Shown: positions 16,763 to 25,136 of the stretch, piece by piece
Layout: each line of letters starts with the position of its first letter
How positions within the stretch are numbered: position 1 is the stretch's first letter
Assembly (NCBI RefSeq): GCF_017316185.1
Contig: NZ_JAFLVX010000002.1
Span: 24,269 to 88,268 of the forward strand
Source of the DNA: Candidatus Vagococcus giribetii
GTDB taxonomy: Bacteria > Bacillota > Bacilli > Lactobacillales > Vagococcaceae
Direction of reading: 5' to 3'
Length of the DNA stretch: 64,000 nucleotides
Program-made: the position numbers and the translations under genes
The notes under the pieces: generated by a model
The model's input: only the letters and a program-made list of their open reading frames with translations
The model's database searches: none
Told to the model about the DNA's origin: nothing

Positions 16763-17662
16763 ATGGTAAAAAGATTAATTAGTTCGAATGCGTCAGATAT
16801 ACTGAATATGTCTTCGCAAGAACTAAAACAAAGTATTAGTGCAAGTGAAGGTCGAGTGATTATGTCTGAAAATGTTGTCTTTAGAGAGGCTTTTATTGAT
16901 GACATTACAAATGCAGAGTTAGCAAAAGCTTTTGGAGCTGATTTGATTTTATTAAATGGCATTGATGTGTTAAATCCTGTTATTAACGGCTTGCCGTCAT
17001 CAGATAAAACTTTCGTAGAAACACTGCATCAATTAGTAGGTCGTCCCGTAGGAGTTAATTTAGAACCAGTGGATGAGACAACTAAAATGGCTGAAACACG
17101 TTTAGAGATTGCAGAAGGCCGTCAAGCTAGTTTGAATACGATTAAAGAGATTGAAAAATTAGGTCTTGATTTTGTTTGCTTCACTGGAAATCCTGGAAGC
17201 GGTGTCAGTAATAAAAAGATAATAGAGACCATAAAAATCGCGAAAAAACATTTTTCAGGCTTAATAATTGCTGGTAAAATGCATGGCGCCGGAGCTACAG
17301 AAAAAATCATTGATGAAGCAACAGTGGAGGCGTTTATTGAAGCAGGAGCAGATGTTATTTTGGTACCAGCTGTCGGCACAGTACCAGGGTTTGATAGTAA
17401 TGATCTAAAACTAATTGTCAAACATGCTCATGAGAAAAATGCATTAGTTCTAAGTGCTATTGGAACAAGTCAAGAGAGTTCTGATACAGATACAATTAAG
17501 CAAATTGCTATTCAAAATAAAATTTGTGGTGTTGATATTCAGCATATTGGAGACGCTGGATATGCAGGTTTAGCCCCAGTTGAAAATATTTTCGCTATGA
17601 GTAAAGCAATTCGCGGTATGCGACATACTGCCTCAATGATTGCCAGATCTGTTAATCGTTAA
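16763..17662 (+). CDS. Conserved TIM-barrel-like protein of PTS operons (function unknown)
   Basis: 299 aa. Seen: TASD-like start (SNASDILNMSSQELKQSI), SASEGRVIMSE, FGADLILLNGIDVLNP, GRPVGVNLEP, GLDFVCFTGNPGSGVS, IIAGKMHGAG and GADVILVPAVGTVPGF, a pattern of beta-strand and glycine loops typical of an (alpha/beta)8 barrel such as PEP-mutase or BtpA-like folds. I recall similar proteins beside PTS genes in Firmicutes annotated loosely as haloacid-dehalogenase-like or phosphonomutase; no reaction is established. It starts at ATG with an AGGAGGGTGA site. The EIIC gene follows at once, so it likely acts on the imported sugar phosphate or regulates its use. Confidence 0.65.
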   Translation: MVKRLISSNASDILNMSSQELKQSISASEGRVIMSENVVFREAFIDDITNAELAKAFGADLILLNGIDVLNPVINGLPSSDKTFVETLHQLVGRPVGVNLEPVDETTKMAETRLEIAEGRQASLNTIKEIEKLGLDFVCFTGNPGSGVSNKKIIETIKIAKKHFSGLIIAGKMHGAGATEKIIDEATVEAFIEAGADVILVPAVGTVPGFDSNDLKLIVKHAHEKNALVLSAIGTSQESSDTDTIKQIAIQNKICGVDIQHIGDAGYAGLAPVENIFAMSKAIRGMRHTASMIARSVNR

Positions 17663-17683
17663 ACAAAAATGGGAGGATTACAC

Positions 17684-18964
17684 ATGAAAAAGATTAATGT
17701 GTTTTTAGAAGAAAAGATGTTACCTGTTGCTGGTAAGTTAAGTAGCAATAAATTTTTAGTGGCTATTCGTGATGGTATTACGTTAACCATGCCACTGATT
17801 ATTATTGGCTCACTATTTATGGTGATTGCTAGCTTTCCTATTCCAGGTTGGGAAGATTGGTTAGGTAAAGTTGGTGTGTCTGGCTATCTATGGAAAGGTG
17901 TGGACAGCAGTTTTGGTTTGATTGGATTAGTTGCTAGTTTTGGTATCGCATATAGTTTAACAAAACAATACGGTGTAGATGGTGTTTCATCAGGTATTGT
18001 GTCATTATCAACATTTATTACTGTGACACCATTTGTTATTAGTGATGCAGGTGCAGGAATGCCCACAGGATACATGGCTGCTAAAGGTTTATTCGTTGCT
18101 ATTATTTTAGGATTAATTAACGGTTATGTGTACCAATGGTTTATTAATCGTGACATTCAAATTAAACTACCTGACACGGTGCCACCAGCTGTTTCAAGAA
18201 GTTTCAGTGCTATTATTCCTGGAGCGGTTTTAATTACTGCTTGGTTAATTATTTTTGGTGTGTTAGATGCTATGTCACTACCTAATTTACATGATGTGGC
18301 TCAAGTTGTATTAGGTGGACCACTTGGCTTACTAGGAAGTAATGTGTTTGGAACGATTATCGTTGTTGCTCTAAATAGTATGTTCTGGTTTATTGGGATT
18401 CATGGAGGAAATGTAGTGAATTCAGTAATGCAGCCAGTTTGGATTGCCAACTTAGATGCTAACCGAGCAGCGTACCAAGCCGGAGAAAGTTTACCACATA
18501 TCTTTACAATTGCTTTTATGGATAATTTTGTGTACATCGGTGGTGGTGGCGCGACAATCGGTTTAGTGCTTGTATTAGGTTACTTAGCTCGTAAGAAAAA
18601 AACGAGTAAACAAACGAAGGTACTTGCGCCAGTGACTGTTGTTCCAGGACTTTTTAATATCAATGAACCAACGATGTTTGGATTGCCAGTTGTCCTTAAT
18701 GTGATGTTATTGATTCCATTTGTGTTAGCGCCAATTGTTAATGTTGTAGTCACCTATTTATCTATGGCCTCAGGGCTAGTACCATTAACAAGAACTGTTG
18801 CTACTTGGACAATGCCACCAATTATTAGTGGCTTTTTGACTACAGGAAGCCTAAGAGGATCAGGTCTTCAAGTGGTATTAATTATTTTGGACATCTTGTT
18901 ATATCTACCATTCTTTTTAATGGTTGAGAAACGTTTTAAAGAAGAAGAGCTAGGTGAATTATAG
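17684..18964 (+). CDS. PTS cellobiose/oligosaccharide-family permease, EIIC component
   Basis: 427 aa EIIC of the lactose/cellobiose family. Seen: EEKMLPVAGKLSSNKFL at the N-terminus, about ten hydrophobic segments, LPDTVPPAVSRSF, MFWFIGIHGGNVV and FNINEPTMFGLPVVLNV. It is a paralogue of the EIIC at 12720-14117. Start: an ATG at 17669 overlaps the GGGAGG site itself, so the ATG at 17684 was chosen (MKKINVF). No EIIA or EIIB is nearby. It forms an operon with the upstream TIM-barrel gene under the ROK regulator. Substrate unknown. Confidence 0.92.
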   Translation: MKKINVFLEEKMLPVAGKLSSNKFLVAIRDGITLTMPLIIIGSLFMVIASFPIPGWEDWLGKVGVSGYLWKGVDSSFGLIGLVASFGIAYSLTKQYGVDGVSSGIVSLSTFITVTPFVISDAGAGMPTGYMAAKGLFVAIILGLINGYVYQWFINRDIQIKLPDTVPPAVSRSFSAIIPGAVLITAWLIIFGVLDAMSLPNLHDVAQVVLGGPLGLLGSNVFGTIIVVALNSMFWFIGIHGGNVVNSVMQPVWIANLDANRAAYQAGESLPHIFTIAFMDNFVYIGGGGATIGLVLVLGYLARKKKTSKQTKVLAPVTVVPGLFNINEPTMFGLPVVLNVMLLIPFVLAPIVNVVVTYLSMASGLVPLTRTVATWTMPPIISGFLTTGSLRGSGLQVVLIILDILLYLPFFLMVEKRFKEEELGEL

Positions 18965-18974
18965 AAAACATATG

Positions 18975-19018
18975 AATCTAGTTTACTTGTATGGGGTAAA
19001 CTAGATTTTTTTATTTTT
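18975..19018 (+). terminator. Terminator of the ROK-linked PTS operon
   Basis: AATCTAGTTTA (18975-18985) pairs with TAAACTAGATT (18997-19007), followed by TTTTTATTTTTT. Confidence 0.93.
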
Positions 19019-19020
19019 TG

Positions 19021-19333
19021 AAAATCATTGATTGTTTAGAGGCGCATTATAAAGTCATATTAAACATATTCAGTTATAACGAGAAAATAATAATGGTGTG
19101 TTTTATGTTCAAATAGAGTGATATTGACAAATGAAGTGCATGTTAAAAGATAACCTTTAAATGAACAGGGGTTAAAAAATAGTGTTTATTGGAAAAGGAG
19201 GATACTCAAAGATTAGCCCAATAAAAAATTATATTAATAAAATTGATTAGATAAAACTCATTCTGAAGACTGATTTTTTTGAGATTGAAAAAAGGTATAT
19301 TATTTCCATACTAAAAAGATAGGGTGATGTGAA
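19021..19333. other. Non-coding gap before the small membrane protein gene
   Basis: About 310 bp of AT-rich DNA without a supportable gene. A TTGACA at 19125-19130 has only a weak -10. A TTGAAA near 19285 followed 17 bp later by ATACTA could be the promoter of the next gene. An AAAAGGAGGA at 19194-19203 looks like a ribosome site but no start codon follows in range, so it may be a relic. Confidence 0.4.
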
Positions 19334-19543
19334 ATGATGGTAAGTATTTTTTTATGGGGATTTGGTTTATTATTAGCAGGTTGGGGATTTTATCGAATGA
19401 AGAAAGATTTTGGACAAAATAAAAGTAACAATAATCTAATACAACTTTTATTAACAGGACAAGCATCAGGTATTGGTCAGTTTGTTTCAGGCATTATCAT
19501 GTTTATTATTGGCTTTGTTGTCTTATATATGCAAAATAAATAG
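19334..19543 (+). CDS. Small two-helix membrane protein with GQASGIGQ motif (copy 1)
   Basis: 69 aa with two hydrophobic segments (about 4-20 and 48-66) joined by a polar loop. Between them lies LIQLLLTGQASGIGQFVSGI. The same motif (LLQLILSGQASGIGQLISGI) occurs in the 63-aa protein at 24883-25074, so the two are paralogues. They bracket a two-component system and a MacAB-type exporter. Family not recognised. It has its own terminator, so it is a separate transcript. Inferred: an accessory or immunity-like membrane protein connected with the exporter. Confidence 0.7.
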   Translation: MMVSIFLWGFGLLLAGWGFYRMKKDFGQNKSNNNLIQLLLTGQASGIGQFVSGIIMFIIGFVVLYMQNK

Positions 19544-19552
19544 AATTTTTTG

Positions 19553-19597
19553 AACAACACTTATTTTAAAGATATTCTTTAAAATAGGTGTTGTTTT
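19553..19597 (+). terminator. Terminator after the small membrane protein
   Basis: AACAACACTTATTTTAAAG (19553-19571) pairs with CTTTAAAATAGGTGTTGTT (19577-19595), then a short T-rich tail. The stem is about 18 bp with one wobble or mismatch. Confidence 0.88.
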
Positions 19598-19618
19598 ACT
19601 TTAACTCACTGTTAAAGT
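19598..19618. promoter_or_regulatory. Palindrome upstream of the response regulator
   Basis: ACTTTAAC (19598-19605) and GTTAAAGT (19611-19618) form a perfect inverted repeat with a five-base centre, 39 bp before the response-regulator start. It is a candidate operator, perhaps for autoregulation. Confidence 0.45.
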
Positions 19619-19657
19619 AATCTACAATAAAGAAAACAAGTATACTGGGGTGAGGTT

Positions 19658-20338
19658 ATGAGATTACTTATTGTTGAGGATGAAGTTGAATTATCTAATA
19701 GTTTAAAGGGAGGTTTGGAAAAGGAAGGGTATGCAGTTGATTGTAGCTTAGATGGGGAGGATGCCCTGTTTCAACTAGAAATAAATCAATACGACTTAGT
19801 CATATTAGACTTAAACTTACCTAAAGTAGATGGACTAGATGTGTTGAAATTTATAAAAACATATTCAGAAAACACCAAAATTATTATACTATCCGCACGG
19901 GTAACTGTTGAAGAACGCATCAGAGGATTAGAAGAAGGGGCGGATGATTATCTTGTAAAACCTTTTGATTTTGGGGAATTGCTCGTACGAATTCGCAACT
20001 TAGTCCAGAGAGAATTTGTTCAACGCCCAACATTAATCACATTTGGTGAGTTAATTTTAGATACCAATAAAAAAGTTGTAAAAAAAAATAATAAAGAATT
20101 ACTTTTAACCAGAAAAGAATACGGTATATTAGAGTATTTAGTATTTAATAAGGGAAATGTTATTAGTGCAGAAGAAATAATAAATCACGTTTGGAATGAT
20201 GATGTGAATCCATTTTCCAGTGCATTACGTTATCATGTATCAAGTTTAAAGAAAAAAATTATGGAATCTTTTGATGTTGAAGTAGTTCGCACAATAAGAG
20301 GGCAAGGATACATTATAGATGAGGAGTCAGATAAATGA
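19658..20338 (+). CDS. OmpR-family response regulator
   Basis: 226 aa. Seen: a receiver domain with VEDE, phospho-acceptor Asp51 in LVILDLNLP and LVKPF, then a winged helix ending RTIRGQGYIID. It overlaps the kinase gene by ATGA, so the two are translationally coupled. The exporter genes follow after a terminator, and CTAACA repeats spaced one helical turn apart precede them. Inferred: activates the exporter when its kinase senses a peptide or envelope stress. Confidence 0.93.
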   Translation: MRLLIVEDEVELSNSLKGGLEKEGYAVDCSLDGEDALFQLEINQYDLVILDLNLPKVDGLDVLKFIKTYSENTKIIILSARVTVEERIRGLEEGADDYLVKPFDFGELLVRIRNLVQREFVQRPTLITFGELILDTNKKVVKKNNKELLLTRKEYGILEYLVFNKGNVISAEEIINHVWNDDVNPFSSALRYHVSSLKKKIMESFDVEVVRTIRGQGYIIDEESDK

Positions 20339-21453
20339 AGTGGTTTGAAAAAATATCATTGCAATGGCGGATAACGTTATTAACAGGGGTTATTCTTACA
20401 GCAGTTGCACTAGCCATTACTTTTTTCTCGATATCGAATGGGACAAAATTAATAGAGCCACTTGAAAATTTATATCCCATAGAAGAAGTAACACCTAATG
20501 ACCCTTCAATAGCAGCAACATCATTACCAGCCAAGTCAATTGAAGAAGCTAAACACTCTTTTGACACAAATAGTATACTATTTTGTGTGTTTTCAGTGGT
20601 GACAGGAATGGTCTTAGTGTATATTATTTCTGGACAAGCTATCCAACCTATAAAAAGTTTGAGTCAAGAAATTGAAGAAATTGATGAAGAAAATCTGTCT
20701 GTCCGATTAAGCAAAGAAAATGTACCGCCAGAAATATCTGATATGACAGAAAGTATTAATCATATGTTAAATCGAATAGAAGATGCCTATGGGAGACAAA
20801 AAAGATTTGCAGCTAGTGCAGCTCATGAGTTTAAAACTCCCTTAAGTATTATGAAAACGACTATTCAAACACTTGATTTGGCTAGTGAGTCTTTAGATCA
20901 AAGAATTAAAGATAGCTATCAGGTTCAATTAAATACTATTGATAGGTTAGATCATTTAGTTAATGACTTATTGTTAATAACAAATGTTAATCAGATAAAT
21001 GAATTAGAAAAAGAAGAGATACACCTTGATCTATTATTTCAAGATATTGTTGAAGAACTTGGATATGTCTATAAAGATAAAGAAGTTCATGTCTTTATTG
21101 AATTAATAGAGCCAATTGTTTCAGGAAACATTGATTTGTTATATAGGGCTATTTATAATTTAGTGGATAATGCTTATAAATATAACAAAAAACAGGGCGA
21201 AATCAGATTAATCACCAGAAAAGAACAAGAACAGTTACTAATTGAAATTAAAAATGAAGGAGAATTGATTGACCTAAAACACAAAGCGTTTATCACTGAT
21301 CCCTTTTACCGAGTGGACCAATCGTGGTCTAGACAATATACGGGGTCTGGACTGGGGCTAGCTATTGTTCAGTCTATCTTAGAGGTCCATGAATTCAAAT
21401 TAGAAATTGATGAAGAAGATAAGAAGTATAATGTTTTTAGAATTATTATCTAA
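20335..21453 (+). CDS. Sensor histidine kinase
   Basis: 372 aa. Seen: two membrane segments (about 13-30 and 79-98) with a short extracellular loop of about 45 residues, a HAMP linker (IQPIKSLSQEIEEI), HisKA SAAHEFKTPLS with His at about 164, and an ATPase domain with NLVDNAYKYNK and GSGLGLAI. The N box and G box are present, but the G1-like segment reads IKNEGELID, which is shorter than usual. It pairs with the preceding regulator. The small sensor loop is typical of kinases that work with a partner transporter. Confidence 0.92.
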   Translation: MKWFEKISLQWRITLLTGVILTAVALAITFFSISNGTKLIEPLENLYPIEEVTPNDPSIAATSLPAKSIEEAKHSFDTNSILFCVFSVVTGMVLVYIISGQAIQPIKSLSQEIEEIDEENLSVRLSKENVPPEISDMTESINHMLNRIEDAYGRQKRFAASAAHEFKTPLSIMKTTIQTLDLASESLDQRIKDSYQVQLNTIDRLDHLVNDLLLITNVNQINELEKEEIHLDLLFQDIVEELGYVYKDKEVHVFIELIEPIVSGNIDLLYRAIYNLVDNAYKYNKKQGEIRLITRKEQEQLLIEIKNEGELIDLKHKAFITDPFYRVDQSWSRQYTGSGLGLAIVQSILEVHEFKLEIDEEDKKYNVFRIII

Positions 21454-21491
21454 TCATCAATCAGAGATTGTAATACTGCTTATTTATGAAT

Positions 21492-21522
21492 GAGAGGATG
21501 ACCCAAAAGTCATCCTCTTTCT
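21492..21522 (+). terminator. Terminator of the two-component operon
   Basis: GAGAGGATGAC (21492-21502) pairs with GTCATCCTCTT (21509-21519), then a T-rich tail. Confidence 0.85.
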
Positions 21523-21546
21523 TATTTATACGAATAATATGTAATA

Positions 21547-21603
21547 GTTAGGGGATAAAACGTCTGCTCCCATGAGTAATGGAGAAAACGACTTTTGCCC
21601 TAT
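21547..21603. repeat. Nested hairpin element between kinase and exporter genes
   Basis: An outer TAGGG/CCCTA pairing encloses CTCCCAT/ATGGAG around a five-base loop. It is not followed by a T-run on the plus strand beyond TATTC, and its origin is unknown. It may be an intergenic repeat or part of a leader. Confidence 0.35.
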
Positions 21604-21618
21604 TCTATTTTTTATTTC

Positions 21619-21649
21619 CTAACAATAATCTAACAAAGAGAATGTTAGA
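21619..21649. promoter_or_regulatory. Candidate response-regulator binding site before the exporter operon
   Basis: CTAACA occurs at 21619-21624 and 21630-21635, 11 bp apart as usual for OmpR-type dimers. TCTAACA (21629-21635) also pairs with TGTTAGA (21643-21649) as an inverted repeat. The exporter gene starts 33 bp downstream. Confidence 0.5.
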
Positions 21650-21681
21650 GTAAAGGCAAGTAGAATGATAGGAGGTATCAC

Positions 21682-22503
21682 ATGAAAAAATTAAAACGTA
21701 TAACAGTTCTTCTAATATGTTTATTGGCGATTGGAGGAGGAGGTTATTATTTTTACACGCAAGTGAAAGTAGAAGATAAAGAAGACATTTTATGGAGAGA
21801 ATACCCAGTAACAAAAGGTAATATTATGTCTTACTTTGATGGAACAGGCAAGTTGAACTTAATCGAAGAAACATACACGAGAGACTATTGGATGATGGTG
21901 AGTGAGGTGTATGTGAAAGAAGGACAAGAAGTTAAAAAAGGACAAGCAATATTAAAAGATTCAAATGGTAATATTATTGAAGCAGATAGCGATGGAGTGG
22001 TTGTTAAATTAGAAGCTGAAGCTAAGAAAGAGATTCAATATAAAAAACCAATTGTAACTATAGGTAATTATGATAAAAAATATACTAAAATAATGGTATC
22101 TCAAGAAGAAATAAATAATGTTGTTTTAGATCAAAAGGTTTTATTGAATTTTATGGCTGAAAGTGAGAATGACATAGAGGGCGTTGTAACAGAGATAAAT
22201 CAATTACCAAAAGATGTATCAGGTGCAGTTGGTTATGAGGTAACTGTTAAGTTAGCTGAAACGGATACAAAACTTTTGTCAGGTATGACAGCTTCAGCAA
22301 AATTTATCAAAAAAAATGTGGAGAATGTTTTAACAGTTTCTAATAAAGGAATCGAATACAAAGATGGTAATCAACAAGTTTTAATCCGAGACAAAGATGG
22401 TGAAATCAAAAAAGTTACAATTAAAACGGGCTTTTCTGATGGGGCAGTTAGCGAAGTTATAGAAGGATTAAAAGAGGGTGATATTGTCGTAGTGAAGGGA
22501 TGA
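21682..22503 (+). CDS. Periplasmic-adaptor/HlyD-like exporter subunit (MacA/YknX type)
   Basis: 273 aa. Seen: an N-terminal membrane anchor (about 7-25, VLLICLLAIGGGGYYFY), a lipoyl-like half motif VSEVYVKEGQEVKKGQAIL, a barrel domain, and a C-terminal GLKEGDIVVVKG typical of membrane-fusion proteins. It is shorter than most MacA proteins and has little coiled-coil hairpin. It leads an operon with an FtsX-type permease, a lipoprotein and an ATPase. Known relatives (YknX, MacA) export or defend against peptides and antibiotics. Confidence 0.88.
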   Translation: MKKLKRITVLLICLLAIGGGGYYFYTQVKVEDKEDILWREYPVTKGNIMSYFDGTGKLNLIEETYTRDYWMMVSEVYVKEGQEVKKGQAILKDSNGNIIEADSDGVVVKLEAEAKKEIQYKKPIVTIGNYDKKYTKIMVSQEEINNVVLDQKVLLNFMAESENDIEGVVTEINQLPKDVSGAVGYEVTVKLAETDTKLLSGMTASAKFIKKNVENVLTVSNKGIEYKDGNQQVLIRDKDGEIKKVTIKTGFSDGAVSEVIEGLKEGDIVVVKG

Positions 22504-22507
22504 TTAA

Positions 22508-23701
22508 ATGAAGTTAGTTGAAACAATTCGAATGATACTCATTAATTTAATTCAAAATAAATACAAAGTACTATTAACCTCACTAGGTATTATCATAGGA
22601 ACATTAACAATTGTTCTAGTGATTGCTATTGGTCAAGGTGGAGAAAAACAGATAGCTGACCAATTTAAAAATATGTCAGCTGAAACAATTTATGTCAACT
22701 ATCAACCAATAGCTCAACCTAAAAAAGATGAGCCGAAAATGGGATTAAATGAAATTGAGTTAATTAAGGAGGAAAATCCTTATATTAAAGATATTTATCT
22801 GAGAAGCCTATTTAATAGTGATGTATCAGTTCAAGGGAAAAAAGAAAATCAAATGATTACAGCTGTGTCCTCTGGTTATTCAGATGTTTCAAATTATCAA
22901 ATAGAAGTTGGAAGAGATTTTTCAGATGATGATTATCAATCAGAAAAAAAAGTTCTAGTAATTGGTTATTCTATGGCAGAAAAATTATTTAAAACGCCTG
23001 AAAAAGCTTTAACAGGGAAAGTTCAAATGAATGGAAATTTGTATGAAGTAATCGGTGTTTTAAAGAAAACGTCAGAGGGATTACAAGGTGTTAGTCCAGA
23101 TGATACGCTGTTTATTCCTTATGAAACAGCTCAAAAGGAGAAATTATTAAGTGCAGAATCCTTTCCACAAGCAGTGGCCTTAGCTAATAATCAAAAAGAT
23201 TTAGAAAAGGCAAAACAAAGAATTCAAAGTAGCTTAGATTATGTTTTTGATGATAGTAGTGTGTATGAAGTAGAAGACGCTGGCAGTCGAATAGAAGCAG
23301 CCATGGCATCAGCTACTACAATGAAAGTGTTACTTTTATCAATGTCTATCATTGTTTTTTTAGTAGGTGGAATTGGCATCATGAACGTTCTTTTTGTATC
23401 AGTTAAGGAAAGAACAAAAGAGATCGGTATATTAAAAGCAATAGGAACAACAAGAAAAGATATTTTATTCCTATTTTTACTAGAATCTATTGGAATTGGT
23501 ATTTTTGGTGGATCTATAGGTGTCATTCTTAGTTTTGTCGCAATTCCAATTCTTGAAAAAAGTAACATTCCTACATTTGCTACATGGGAAGGAAAGGTAG
23601 TTGCCTTTTTATTTGCTGTATTAACAGCAACAATATTTGGCTTTTATCCTGCCTATAAAGCCTCTAAGTTAAAACCAATAGAAGCATTAACACAAGATTA
23701 G
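22508..23701 (+). CDS. MacB/FtsX-type ABC permease
   Basis: 397 aa. Seen: a first helix (about 20-42), a large extracellular MacB-like domain (about 45-265), then three helices near the C-terminus with FVSVKERTKEIGILKAIG, the FtsX signature loop, and a final KASKLKPIEAL motif. The ATPase domain is separate (24188-24883). It lies four bases behind the adaptor gene. Probably a mechanotransmission-type exporter working with the adaptor. Confidence 0.93.
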   Translation: MKLVETIRMILINLIQNKYKVLLTSLGIIIGTLTIVLVIAIGQGGEKQIADQFKNMSAETIYVNYQPIAQPKKDEPKMGLNEIELIKEENPYIKDIYLRSLFNSDVSVQGKKENQMITAVSSGYSDVSNYQIEVGRDFSDDDYQSEKKVLVIGYSMAEKLFKTPEKALTGKVQMNGNLYEVIGVLKKTSEGLQGVSPDDTLFIPYETAQKEKLLSAESFPQAVALANNQKDLEKAKQRIQSSLDYVFDDSSVYEVEDAGSRIEAAMASATTMKVLLLSMSIIVFLVGGIGIMNVLFVSVKERTKEIGILKAIGTTRKDILFLFLLESIGIGIFGGSIGVILSFVAIPILEKSNIPTFATWEGKVVAFLFAVLTATIFGFYPAYKASKLKPIEALTQD

Positions 23702-23715
23702 AAAGGAAGAATAAA

Positions 23716-24174
23716 ATGAATAAAAAATTGATAGTAGTAGGATTGAGTAGTTTGATGATAATGACAGGTTGCCAAACAAAAAATAAGGAAGTTAAAGAAC
23801 AAGAAACAAAGCAATCAACAGAAGAATTAGTTTATGAAGATATTCAAACAGAGTATGGGAAAGTATTAGATGTAAATGGTAATGAAGTATCATTAAAAAT
23901 GGGAACTTTAAAAGAAGAAGAACAGCAAAAAGAATCTGATACAGGTGGCATGGATGCCGGTGTCATGACAGAAGCCGCTACTGCAGCTGAAGGAGCAGGT
24001 CTTGAAAGTCAGTTGGAGTACTCTGATAAAACAACAGAAATAAAGATTGATGCTGGTTTAGAAATAAGTAGTCAAGGGAAAGACGTAGGGATAAATGGAA
24101 TTAAAAAAGGAAGTTTAGTAGCAATTGATAAGGATAAAAAGGGAAAAATTTTAAAAATTACATTATTAGATTAA
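23716..24174 (+). CDS. Lipoprotein of the MacAB-type operon
   Basis: 152 aa. Seen: a signal peptide with lipobox MTGC at about 16-19, a charged linker, then YGKVLDVNGNEVSLKMGTL, an acidic Gly/Ala/Met-rich middle and a beta-rich end (KKGSLVAIDKDKKGKILKI). I recall similar small proteins beside MacAB-type exporters in Firmicutes, but no function is known. It could be a substrate-capturing or sensing accessory of the exporter. Confidence 0.75.
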   Translation: MNKKLIVVGLSSLMIMTGCQTKNKEVKEQETKQSTEELVYEDIQTEYGKVLDVNGNEVSLKMGTLKEEEQQKESDTGGMDAGVMTEAATAAEGAGLESQLEYSDKTTEIKIDAGLEISSQGKDVGINGIKKGSLVAIDKDKKGKILKITLLD

Positions 24175-24187
24175 AGAGGTAGGTAAA

Positions 24188-24883
24188 ATGAAGAACGAAA
24201 AGATCGTTATATTGGAAAAAATAAATAAGTCTTTTACTATTGGAAGTGATAATTATCCTGTCCTAAAAGATATTTCATTTTCTTTGGACGAAGGAGACTA
24301 CGTGGCTATATTGGGTGCCTCTGGATCGGGAAAATCAACATTAATGAATATTATTGGCTGTATGGATACATTGGATAGAGGTACTTACTTATTAGAGGAG
24401 AAACTAATTAATAGATGTAAAGATAAAGAATTGACTCAGATTAGAAATGAAAAAATTGGCTTTATTTTTCAAAATTATCATTTAATCCCACAGTATAACG
24501 TCCTTCAGAACATCATTTTACCTTTGTTAATTAGAGGAGATAGTAGAGCAGAGGCAACCAAAGAGGCTTTAAATATCATTGATTTGGTAGGACTGACTGA
24601 TCGGATTAAACATAAGCCTAGTGAGTTATCAGGTGGTCAACAACAACGAGTTTCAATTGCTAGAGCTTTGATTACTAAGCCAAAATTACTTTTGGCTGAT
24701 GAGCCGACAGGTGCATTGGATTCAAAAACAGGAGATGACATTTTATTTTTGTTTGATCAATTAAATAAAATGGGAAACACGATATTAATGATTACTCATG
24801 ACGAACATGTTGCAAAACATGCTAACAGAATTTTAAGATTATCTGATGGTATACTAAAAGAAGATAGAGAAGAGGAGATATAA
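24188..24883 (+). CDS. ABC transporter ATPase (MacB/LolD type)
   Basis: 231 aa. Seen: Walker A GASGSGKST, Q-loop FIFQNYHLIP, signature LSGGQQQR, Walker B LLLADEPTGALDS and the H-loop MITHD. It powers the permease at 22508-23701. Its stop overlaps the next start (TAATG), so the small membrane protein is translationally coupled to it. Confidence 0.97.
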   Translation: MKNEKIVILEKINKSFTIGSDNYPVLKDISFSLDEGDYVAILGASGSGKSTLMNIIGCMDTLDRGTYLLEEKLINRCKDKELTQIRNEKIGFIFQNYHLIPQYNVLQNIILPLLIRGDSRAEATKEALNIIDLVGLTDRIKHKPSELSGGQQQRVSIARALITKPKLLLADEPTGALDSKTGDDILFLFDQLNKMGNTILMITHDEHVAKHANRILRLSDGILKEDREEEI

Positions 24884-25074
24884 TGGGACCGCAACTAATA
24901 CTAATTATACTTGGAAGTATGTTAATAATTGTTGGAGGAATTAGAATGACAGCAAATAAATCTGATGATAATTTATTACAATTAATTTTATCAGGACAAG
25001 CATCAGGGATAGGCCAACTCATATCAGGTATAATTTGTTTGATAATTGTAGCAGTAATAGTTTGTTTCAATTAA
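24883..25074 (+). CDS. Small two-helix membrane protein with GQASGIGQ motif (copy 2)
   Basis: 63 aa, two hydrophobic helices (about 4-18 and 45-61) around LLQLILSGQASGIGQLISGI. It is a paralogue of the protein at 19334-19543, and its start overlaps the ATPase stop. The coupling to an ABC ATPase indicates it works with the exporter. No known family was recognised. Confidence 0.75.
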   Translation: MGPQLILIILGSMLIIVGGIRMTANKSDDNLLQLILSGQASGIGQLISGIICLIIVAVIVCFN

Positions 25075-25136
25075 AGAATTAAAAAATGATAGGCTACCTA
25101 TCAGGATTAATGTCTATTTAAGAAAGGGGGGAGATA

